Of a DNA stretch of 5,693 nt, positions 1 to 5,233 are shown in pieces. Origin of the DNA: Acetothermia bacterium UBA7521 (lineage in GTDB: Bacteria > Bipolaricaulota > Bipolaricaulia > Bipolaricaulales > Bipolaricaulaceae); contig DLNB01000057.1 of the NCBI GenBank assembly GCA_002479455.1, forward strand, positions 1 to 5,693, written 5' to 3'. The position numbers and the translations under genes are program-made. Each line of letters starts with the position of its first letter. Positions within the stretch are counted from its first letter, which is position 1. The notes beneath the pieces were generated by a model. That model worked only from the letters and a program-made list of their open reading frames with translations. It was not told where the DNA came from and did not search any database.

Positions 1-635
1 GGCAGGGAGGGCGGCGGTGGGTGTCTCCGCGGGGCGGGCTCTGGTTCAGCCTCGGCCTGCGCGAGGAGGTGGGCAACCTCTCCCTCATCCCCATTCTGAC
101 CGGGGTCGCCGTTGCAGAGGGCCTGCGGGAGATGGGGTTCGATGCCCGTCTGAAATGGCCCAACGATATCGTTGTCGCCGGGGGAAAGGTCGCTGGGATC
201 CTGGTCGAGGCAATCGTGTGCGGGGGCCGAACGGACGTCGTGGTGGGGATCGGCGTGAACGTGAACCTCTGCCCGCACCGCCTCCAGGAGCGGGTCGTGG
301 AAAGCAAGGTGGGAACCCTGTCCGCCCTCGCTGGGCATCCCCTACCGCGGGGGGAGGTTCTCTCCCGTATCCTGGCCGCGTTCCTCCACCTGTGGCCGCG
401 GTGGCGATCGGGCCGGACGGGGCCTGTGGTGGACCGGTGGCGGGCGATCTCGATGACCCTCGGCCAGAGGGTCACCATCCGCGGGAGCTACGGAGGGGTA
501 CTGGCGGGGTTCGCACTCGATCTCGCTCCCGACGGCTCGCTTGTCATCCTGGATGACGAGGGGGCGCTCCGGCGGGTGGTGGAAGGCCGCCTCGCCGCGA
601 GCGGAGAGGAGCTAGCCAGTCCCGATCGTCGCTAA
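1..635 (+). CDS. birA: Biotin-protein ligase (biotin-[acetyl-CoA-carboxylase] ligase), 5' end cut by window
   Basis: This enzyme makes biotinyl-5'-AMP from biotin and ATP, then transfers biotin to the target lysine of AccB in the cytoplasm. The reading frame is already open at the left edge (codons in phase with base 3) and ends at TAA 633-635, leaving about 210 visible residues. It begins inside the biotin-binding loop: RQGGRRWVSPRGGLWFSL corresponds to the family's GRGRRGR-W-SP-GG-L-FS region. Then come KWPND (bases 153-167), the GGKVAGILVE segment with the conserved active-site lysine (186-188), GIGVNVN, and a C-terminal SH3-like domain starting near WRAISMTLGQRVTI. The visible part matches the length from this loop to the C-terminus in E. 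coli BirA. The N-terminus is missing, so it cannot be told whether a DNA-binding helix-turn-helix (a biotin-operon repressor) is present. Its last 24 bases overlap the end of accC on the other strand. Confidence 0.95.
   Translation, partial: QGGRRWVSPRGGLWFSLGLREEVGNLSLIPILTGVAVAEGLREMGFDARLKWPNDIVVAGGKVAGILVEAIVCGGRTDVVVGIGVNVNLCPHRLQERVVESKVGTLSALAGHPLPRGEVLSRILAAFLHLWPRWRSGRTGPVVDRWRAISMTLGQRVTIRGSYGGVLAGFALDLAPDGSLVILDDEGALRRVVEGRLAASGEELASPDRR
587..604. terminator. Possible hairpin just beyond the accC stop (weak terminator candidate)
   Basis: The sequence ccgcctcgccgcgagcgg can fold into a GC-rich stem of about seven pairs with one bulged base and a three-base loop. On the minus strand it starts about 8 nt after the accC stop, where a terminator for the fatty-acid operon would be expected. 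It lies inside the birA coding region and no T-run follows on either strand, so it is not a textbook intrinsic terminator and may only reflect GC-rich coding sequence. Confidence 0.18.
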
Positions 636-1952
636 GAAGCCGGTGGTGTACTCCCCCCTCGCGAACGGGGGACTGGCGATGATCTCCTGACACAGGTTGC
701 GGGTCGTCTTGACCCCCTCGACCTCGAACCGGGCCAGCGCCCCCGCCATCCTCACCCGGGCCTCGTCGCGCGTCCGGCCCCACGTGATCAGCTTGGCCAA
801 CAGGGGATCGTACCAGGGCGTGACCTCCATCTCGTGGTAGATGTGGGTGTCCAAGCGAACCCCGTGGCCACTGGGGAGGTTCCGGATCGCGAGGCGTCCG
901 ATGGAGGGGACGAACCCCTGTCCAGGGTCCTCCGCGTTGAGGCGGCATTCGATGGCGTGCCCGCTGAAAACGAGGTCCTCCTGAGAGTACCCCAGCTTCT
1001 CCCCGGCGGCGATTCGGATCTGCTCCGTCACCAGGTTGCGTCCGGTCAGGATCTCGCTCACGGGGTGCTCGACCTGAATCCGCGCGTTGAGCTCGATGAA
1101 GCAGAAACGGCCCTCCGTATCGAGGAGGAACTCTACCGTCCCTGCATTGCGGTAGTCGAGCCGACGGGCAAGGCGAATCGCCGCTTCGCGGATCCGCTCC
1201 CGCAGCCCTTCGTCCAGGCTGGGGGCCGGAGCCTCCTCGACCAGTTTCTGATGGCGCCGCTGCACAGAGCAGTCCCGCTCTCCCCAGTGGACGACGTTCC
1301 CGAACGCGTCCCCGAGGATCTGGACCTCGATATGTCGTGCCGGGACGATGTGGCGCTCCAGGTACAGGCGAGAATCGGCGAATGCTTCCCCCACCTCCCG
1401 CCGGGCGAGATCGAACTCCCGCCGCAGCTTCTCTCTGTCGGGGACGACACGGATCCCGCGCCCCCCGCCACCGCCTGCCGCCTTGATCATGAGGGGGTAA
1501 CCCAGGTCTTGGGCCGCTTCCTCCGCCTCGGCGAGCGAGACGAGGGGACCCGAGGCAGGAAGAACAGGGATCCCCACAGCTTCAGCTTCCCGTCGTGCTG
1601 CCAGCTTGTCCCCCACCAGGGCCATCACCCCCCGGGGAGGCCCGATGAAGGTGATCCCCGTCTCCTCGCACGCCTCCACGAACTCCGCGCTCTCGGCGAG
1701 GAACCCGTAGCCCGGGTGAACAGCGTCTGTCCCGGAGATCGTCGCCGCAGAGAGGATCGCCAAGGAGGAGAGGTAGCTCCCCCGCGCGTCCGGGGGGCCG
1801 ATGCAGAGCGCCTCGTCGGCAAGCCGCACCGGGAGGGAACCCTGGTCCGCCTCGGAGTAGACGGCGGTCGTCCGGATCCCGAGCTCGCGGCAACTCTCGA
1901 TGACCCGGAGCGCGATCTCGCCGCGATTGGCCACCAGGAGTTTCTGGAACAT
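612..1952 (-). CDS. accC: Acetyl-CoA carboxylase, biotin carboxylase subunit
   Basis: This subunit uses ATP and bicarbonate to carboxylate the biotin carried by AccB, the first half-reaction of malonyl-CoA synthesis. The protein is 446 aa, against 449 for E. coli AccC. From the N-terminus it shows the typical opening MFQKLLVANRGEIALRV, HPGYGFLAE, the ATP-grasp lysine in VGDK (Lys116), the glycine-rich ATP loop KAAGGGGGRGI (about 157-167), ERDCSVQRRHQK, FIELNARIQVEHP with metal- and bicarbonate-binding Glu287, Asn289, Arg291 and Glu295, and GHAIECRLNAEDP with the conserved Arg337. The start is ATG 1952-1950, chosen because it gives the family N-terminus and has GGGG at 1961-1958 as ribosome-binding site; an upstream in-frame TTG at 1976 would add eight unconserved residues. 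The stop is TAG at 614-612. Oddities are Ala290 between Asn289 and Arg291 (Thr or Pro is commoner) and the 225-nt gap separating it from accB. Confidence 0.98.
   Translation of the reverse strand: MFQKLLVANRGEIALRVIESCRELGIRTTAVYSEADQGSLPVRLADEALCIGPPDARGSYLSSLAILSAATISGTDAVHPGYGFLAESAEFVEACEETGITFIGPPRGVMALVGDKLAARREAEAVGIPVLPASGPLVSLAEAEEAAQDLGYPLMIKAAGGGGGRGIRVVPDREKLRREFDLARREVGEAFADSRLYLERHIVPARHIEVQILGDAFGNVVHWGERDCSVQRRHQKLVEEAPAPSLDEGLRERIREAAIRLARRLDYRNAGTVEFLLDTEGRFCFIELNARIQVEHPVSEILTGRNLVTEQIRIAAGEKLGYSQEDLVFSGHAIECRLNAEDPGQGFVPSIGRLAIRNLPSGHGVRLDTHIYHEMEVTPWYDPLLAKLITWGRTRDEARVRMAGALARFEVEGVKTTRNLCQEIIASPPFARGEYTTGFLATIGTG
652..672. terminator. C/G-run stem-loop just after the birA stop (weak terminator candidate)
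   Basis: A run of six C at 653-658 faces a run of five G at 667-671, with T652-A672 closing. This gives a six-pair stem and a loop of about nine bases, 17 nt beyond the birA TAA. It sits where birA transcription should end, but there is no following T-tract and it lies within accC codons, so the pairing could be a by-product of coding sequence. Confidence 0.2.
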
Positions 1953-2177
1953 CTCATCCCCGCCCACGAGAAACAACCTGGAACCACGCTTCGGAAGCCG
2001 CCCAAGTGACGCTCACAGGTCCGAGAACGCGGATCTCGCGGAGGAAGGGCATCATCCGCGAACCACTGTTCGTAAGCTGTGAACCGCCGTGCGGAAGCGA
2101 CACGTTGGAGTTCAGGGGGGCGGCGCGGACCCCGGTTCTGCCCCACGGCGCCCTCTCTCGTGCGGGAGGGGGCGGTG
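1953..2177 (-). other. accB-accC spacer, structured, with a doubtful 75-codon reading frame
   Basis: This 225-nt stretch separates accB from accC, which are nearly adjacent in E. coli. I recognise no gene family in it. Three short inverted repeats lie on its accC side (1988-1998, 2006-2016, 2022-2038), and a stronger stem-loop follows the accB stop (2149-2174). A minus-strand frame of 75 codons fills it exactly: ATG 2181-2179 overlaps the accB stop as ATGA, and TGA 1956-1954 ends one base before the accC ATG. That protein, starting MTPPPPARERAPWG, is rich in Pro, Arg, Gly, Val and Ser, matches no family I know, and its third codon positions look less G/C-biased than the neighbouring genes. 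Other frames, including plus-strand ones, are also open here. It is most likely an untranslated regulatory spacer, with a small coupled gene as a less likely alternative. No convincing promoter was seen. Confidence 0.5.
2149..2174 (-). promoter_or_regulatory. Stem-loop immediately after the accB stop codon
   Basis: On the minus strand, CGCCCCCTC (2174-2166) can pair with GAGGGCG (2155-2149), with two bulged C and a loop of about ten bases. The stem has seven mostly G-C pairs and begins 3 nt after the accB TGA. No U-run follows, so full intrinsic termination is unlikely. It could slow transcription into accC or protect the 3' end of the upstream message, either of which would favour AccB over AccC. 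The structure is read by eye only. Confidence 0.3.
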
Positions 2178-2624
2178 TCATGCCAGCTCCAAGGTCGACT
2201 CCCGAGCGATGATGATCAGTTCGCGCCCGAACTCCACTGGCTGTCCATCCTGAACGAGGATCTTCTCTACCACCCCGTCCCCCGGTGCCTTGACCTCGGT
2301 GAGGACCTTCATCGCCTCGACCACGGCCAGGGTGTCTCCCTCTCTCACCACATCGCCCGCGCGGACGAAGGCGTCGCTCCCCGGCGCCGGGCAGGAGGAG
2401 AAGGTGCCGACACAGGGCGAGCGCACCACGAGTCTGTCGCTCGCGCTCGGTCCGGCCTCGCGCGGAGGGGCGTTCAGGCCGGCGCCTCGTTGGGGCACTG
2501 TCTCACGGGGGGCACCGGCGTCCCGCCTGAACGTGACCCGCATCTCGCTCCCCTCGACCACCAACTCCGTAAGGGACGAGCCCTCGAACAGGCGAAGCAG
2601 CTCCTCGATCTCGCTCAGGTTCAC
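2178..2624 (-). CDS. accB: Acetyl-CoA carboxylase, biotin carboxyl carrier protein (BCCP)
   Basis: This protein carries the biotin that shuttles a carboxyl group between AccC and AccA/AccD. It is 148 aa, close to the usual 150-160. An N-terminal part (1-32, MNLSEIEELLRLFEGSSLTE) resembles the family's helical AccC-binding region. A Pro/Ala/Arg-rich linker (about 36-63) leads to the biotinyl domain (about 66-142). The biotin site is VEAMKVLTEV with Lys106 (codon 2309-2307). The segment SPCVGTFSSCPAPGSDAF retains the 'thumb' insertion typical of AccB, which argues against a generic biotinyl or lipoyl domain. Two substitutions stand out: the usual AMKMMNE reads AMKVLTE, and SPMVGT reads SPCVGT. 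Translation starts at GTG 2624-2622, 2 nt after the fabI stop. A GGGGG motif (2636-2632) inside the last fabI codons is the ribosome-binding site. The next in-frame Met (residue 28) would remove the N-terminal region. Confidence 0.96.
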   Translation of the reverse strand: MNLSEIEELLRLFEGSSLTELVVEGSEMRVTFRRDAGAPRETVPQRGAGLNAPPREAGPSASDRLVVRSPCVGTFSSCPAPGSDAFVRAGDVVREGDTLAVVEAMKVLTEVKAPGDGVVEKILVQDGQPVEFGRELIIIARESTLELA

Positions 2625-2626
2625 CG

Positions 2627-3403
2627 CTACACCCCCATAATGTGGTAGCCAGCGTCGACGTGAAGGACCTCCCCGGTGATTCCGCTGGCTAGATCGCTTA
2701 CCAGGAACAGGGCGGCGCGGGCCACCTCATCGTGGGTGATGCTCCGCTTGAGGGGCGCCCGCTCGGCATGGGACTTCGCCATCCCCGGGAACCCCGGAAT
2801 CCCCCGCGCAGCGAGTGTCCGCAGCGGTCCCGCGGAGAGCCCGCAGACACGGATGGCGTGCGAGCCTAGTTCATAAGCCAACTGGCGGATGATCTGCTCC
2901 AAGGCCGCCTTGGCCGTTCCCATCACGTTGTAGCCCGGGAAGACGCGCTGCGAGGCCTGGAAGGTGATGGCGATCACTGCTCCCCCCCCGGCTCCCATGA
3001 ACGGGACCGCCCCCCGGGCCAACGGGATCAGGGAGTAGGCGCTCACATCCAGCGTCGCATGGAATCCAGCGCGAGAGGTGCGCAGAAACTCCCCCCCGAG
3101 CTCGGCGGCGGGGGCGAAGGCGATGCTGTGGACGAGGAAGTCAAGCCGCTCCCATTCCCGCCCGATCCGGGCGAACAGCGCCTCGATCTCGCCGTCCGCC
3201 GTTACATCGCAGAGGGCAACCAGCGGGTCGCGCAACTCGGCCGCCAACCGCTCGACGTGCGGTCTCACCCGCTCGTTCTGGTAGGTGAGAGCCACCCTTG
3301 CCCCAGCGCGGTCGAGGCACTGGGCGATCGCCCACGCGATCGAACGTTCGTTGGCCACGCCGAGGACCAGGCCGACCTTGTCCCGCAGTTCGATGTGGTC
3401 CAT
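2627..3403 (-). CDS. fabI: Enoyl-[acyl-carrier-protein] reductase, FabI type
   Basis: This short-chain dehydrogenase-type enzyme reduces trans-2-enoyl-ACP with NAD(P)H, the last step of each elongation cycle. It has 258 aa (E. coli 262). Features in order: the cofactor-binding segment GVANERSIAWAIA (15-27); TYQNERV (40-46), whose Gln42 matches the adenosine-ribose contact of NADH-using FabI; CDVT (65-68); VHSIAFAP (91-98); the catalytic pair Tyr158 and Lys165 in YNVMGTAK; and LSAGPLRTLAARGIPGF, the substrate-binding loop. Tyr-x6-Lys spacing and the SAGP-RTLA motif mark it as FabI rather than FabG. The second tyrosine usual in TYLG (E. coli Tyr146) is Phe148 here. ATG 3403-3401 lies 6 nt after the accA stop, and TGAGGA (3412-3407), which includes that stop, may act as ribosome-binding site. 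Its place between the carboxyltransferase genes and accB ties it to the same transcript. Confidence 0.95.
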   Translation of the reverse strand: MDHIELRDKVGLVLGVANERSIAWAIAQCLDRAGARVALTYQNERVRPHVERLAAELRDPLVALCDVTADGEIEALFARIGREWERLDFLVHSIAFAPAAELGGEFLRTSRAGFHATLDVSAYSLIPLARGAVPFMGAGGGAVIAITFQASQRVFPGYNVMGTAKAALEQIIRQLAYELGSHAIRVCGLSAGPLRTLAARGIPGFPGMAKSHAERAPLKRSITHDEVARAALFLVSDLASGITGEVLHVDAGYHIMGV

Positions 3404-3409
3404 TCGTCC

Positions 3410-4372
3410 TCACTCCCCGCCTTGTTCGTGCATCACCGGCATCGCCCCCTCGCAGATCCCCATCCCCCGGAACTTGCTCCGCCGGAGACCGGGGAGCTCC
3501 CCAGGCACCATCCCCCCCAGTTCGTCCATGTGGCGGCGCAGGGCCTCTCCCAGGCTTCGCGCCGCCTCCTGGGGATCGGTGTGGGCTCCTCCGGTAGGTT
3601 CCTGCACCACCTCGTCGATCACCCCGAGATCCAGGAGGTCGTGAGCGGTAAGCCTGAGCGCTGCCGCGGCCTCGCGAGCTCGGCTCCGATCCCCCCACAG
3701 GATGGCGGCGCAGCCCTCCGGGGAGATCACGGAGTAGTAGGCATTCTCCATCATGAGCAATCGGTCCCCGACCCCGATCCCAAGCGCTCCTCCACTCCCC
3801 CCTTCTCCGATCACCGCCGCCACGATGGGGGTACGCAGCCGGAGCATGGTGTAGATGGAATCGGCGATCGCTCCCCCAATGTTGTGCTCCTCCGCCTTGA
3901 CGCCGGGGTAGGCCCCTGGAGTATCGATCAGAGCGATGATCGGGAAGCCGTACCGTTCTCCCAACCCCATGATCCTCGCGGCCTTGCGGTATCCTCCCGG
4001 TCCGGCCATCCCGGAACGACGGATTCGGTTCTCGACCAGGTTCTTCCCCTTCTGATGGCCGACAACGACCACCGTTCGCCCGGCGAACTTGGCCAGCCCC
4101 GCCACGATCGCGCCGTCGTCGCTGCCCAGCCGGTCGCCATGGAGCTCGTAGAAGTCGTCCATCATAAGGCCGAGGTAGTCCATCGTTGTCGGACGTGACG
4201 GATGCCGGGCCAGCTGCACCTGTTCCCAGGCGCCACGGCCCAAGGAGAGGCGCGCCACTTCCTCCGCCAACTCCGCGATCTGGGGGGAAGCATCGAGCCC
4301 GCTGTCGCGGGTCAGCCTCTTCAGCTCGGCCAACTTCTCCTGCAGCTCCGCAATCAGCTCGTCGATCCTCAT
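3410..4372 (-). CDS. accA: Acetyl-CoA carboxylase, carboxyltransferase subunit alpha
   Basis: With AccD this forms the carboxyltransferase that moves CO2 from carboxybiotin to acetyl-CoA. The protein is 320 aa, against 319 in E. coli. An N-terminal Glu/Leu/Lys-rich helical or coiled-coil segment (1-45) is followed by the crotonase-fold core: GHQKGKN (105-111), GYRKAARIM (127-135), LIDTPGAYPG (148-157), the oxyanion-forming glycine loop GEGGSGGALG (189-198) and YYSVISPEGCAAILW (212-226). The usual FGM-NPEGYRK reads SGMAGPGGYRK. The ATG (4372-4370) overlaps the accD stop as ATGA. I see no good Shine-Dalgarno motif in front of it, so translation probably depends on ribosomes finishing accD. This would keep the two subunits of the A2D2 complex in step. 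The C-terminal tail after about residue 295 is not conserved. Confidence 0.98.
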   Translation of the reverse strand: MRIDELIAELQEKLAELKRLTRDSGLDASPQIAELAEEVARLSLGRGAWEQVQLARHPSRPTTMDYLGLMMDDFYELHGDRLGSDDGAIVAGLAKFAGRTVVVVGHQKGKNLVENRIRRSGMAGPGGYRKAARIMGLGERYGFPIIALIDTPGAYPGVKAEEHNIGGAIADSIYTMLRLRTPIVAAVIGEGGSGGALGIGVGDRLLMMENAYYSVISPEGCAAILWGDRSRAREAAAALRLTAHDLLDLGVIDEVVQEPTGGAHTDPQEAARSLGEALRRHMDELGGMVPGELPGLRRSKFRGMGICEGAMPVMHEQGGE

Positions 4373-5226
4373 TGACTCTGTCTGACGGGCAAGAACTCCA
4401 AGATGTGGATCAACTCCTCCCGCAGCTTCCTGCGTTCGACCACCCGATCAACCATGCCATGCTCAAAGGCGAACTCCGCGGTCTGAAACTCGGGAGGAAG
4501 TCTCTCGCCTGTCGTCTGCTCGATCACTCTTCTCCCGGCGAACCCGATCAAAGCCCCCTTCTCGGCGATGGTGATATCCCCCAGGCTGGCGATGGAGGCC
4601 AGGACCCCACCTGTGGTGGGGTACGTCATCACCGAGACGAAGGGCACCCCAAGCCGTTCCAGGTCGCGGCGCGCGGCGGCAGTCTTGACCATCTGCATCA
4701 GAGAGAAGATCCCTTCCTGCATCCGTGCTCCCCCCGTCGAGGTGACCAGGATGAACGGCCGCAGCTCCCGAGCAGCCATGCCCATACCGTGATCGAGCTG
4801 CTCCCCCATTACCGAGCCCATGCTCCCCCCGATGAAGCGGAAGTCCGTCACCGCCAGGATCACAGGACAGCCTCCCAGTCGAGCGCGGCCGATCACGGTT
4901 TCGTTGCGAAGGCCCGTCTTCTCCTGGGCCTCCTTGAGTCGCCCCACGTACGACCGGCGATCGACGAAACCCAACGGGTCGGCGGCCACAATCGGCTTCG
5001 ACACATCCTGGAACGAGCTCTCATCGACCAGAAGGGAGATTCTCTCCTGAGCAGTGAGAAAGAAGTAAGCTCCGCAGCGGGGACAGATACCGTGATTCTC
5101 CCGAATCCGTTCCCGAAAGACCAAGTCCCCACAACCGGCGCACTTGACCCAAAGGGCTCCCACTTCTCCCTTCTGCTCCAGTTTGACTTGCACATATTGT
5201 TGCCGGCGGAACCAGGAAATTTTCAT
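4369..5226 (-). CDS. accD: Acetyl-CoA carboxylase, carboxyltransferase subunit beta (zinc-ribbon)
   Basis: This is the beta half of the carboxyltransferase; it contributes to the acetyl-CoA and carboxybiotin sites and contains a zinc ribbon. It has 285 aa (E. coli 304). The four zinc ligands are Cys29, Cys32, Cys48 and Cys51 in the family's C-x2-C-x15-C-x2-C spacing. The crotonase-fold core follows: FIGGSMGSVMGE (131-142), TSTGGARMQEG (162-172), SLMQMVKTAAA (175-185), YPTTGGVLAS (202-211) and GDITIAEKGALIGFAG (216-231). Small departures are Tyr202 where TDPTTGGV is common and GRRVIEQT where GPRVIEQT is common. The start ATG 5226-5224 lies 7 nt after the fabH stop; a nearby ATG at 5233 is in another frame. 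GGTGG upstream, inside the end of fabH, is a plausible ribosome-binding site. The stop overlaps the accA start. Confidence 0.98.
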   Translation of the reverse strand: MKISWFRRQQYVQVKLEQKGEVGALWVKCAGCGDLVFRERIRENHGICPRCGAYFFLTAQERISLLVDESSFQDVSKPIVAADPLGFVDRRSYVGRLKEAQEKTGLRNETVIGRARLGGCPVILAVTDFRFIGGSMGSVMGEQLDHGMGMAARELRPFILVTSTGGARMQEGIFSLMQMVKTAAARRDLERLGVPFVSVMTYPTTGGVLASIASLGDITIAEKGALIGFAGRRVIEQTTGERLPPEFQTAEFAFEHGMVDRVVERRKLREELIHILEFLPVRQSQ

Positions 5227-5233
5227 CTCGCAT

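Noticed and set aside
17..556. Plus-strand frame of 179 codons overlapping birA in another phase
   Set aside because: Pro/Gly/Arg-rich with no motif, while the overlapping birA frame contains KWPND, KVAGILVE and GIGVNVN.
1974..1976. TTG as an upstream start for accC
   Set aside because: It would add eight residues not found in the family, whereas ATG 1952 gives the typical AccC N-terminus and is preceded by a GGGG motif at good spacing.
834..2009. Long plus-strand open frame (391 codons) opposite accC
   Set aside because: It lies antisense to a fully recognised accC, has a composition typical of mirrored GC-rich codons, and shows no family motif. It is a shadow frame.
1625..2146. Minus-strand frame of 173 codons starting in the accB-accC spacer and running into accC
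   Set aside because: Most of it overlaps accC out of frame; the accC frame carries all the conserved motifs there.
2982..2989. Run of eight C within fabI as a possible phase-variable or frameshift tract
   Set aside because: The fabI frame is intact through the run and the motifs on both sides are in frame; such runs are expected in GC-rich Gly codons and a housekeeping gene is an unlikely target for phase variation.
3059..4198. Long plus-strand open frame (379 codons) opposite fabI and accA
   Set aside because: It runs across two certain genes and their junction on the other strand; its Pro/His/Arg-rich product has no recognisable domain.
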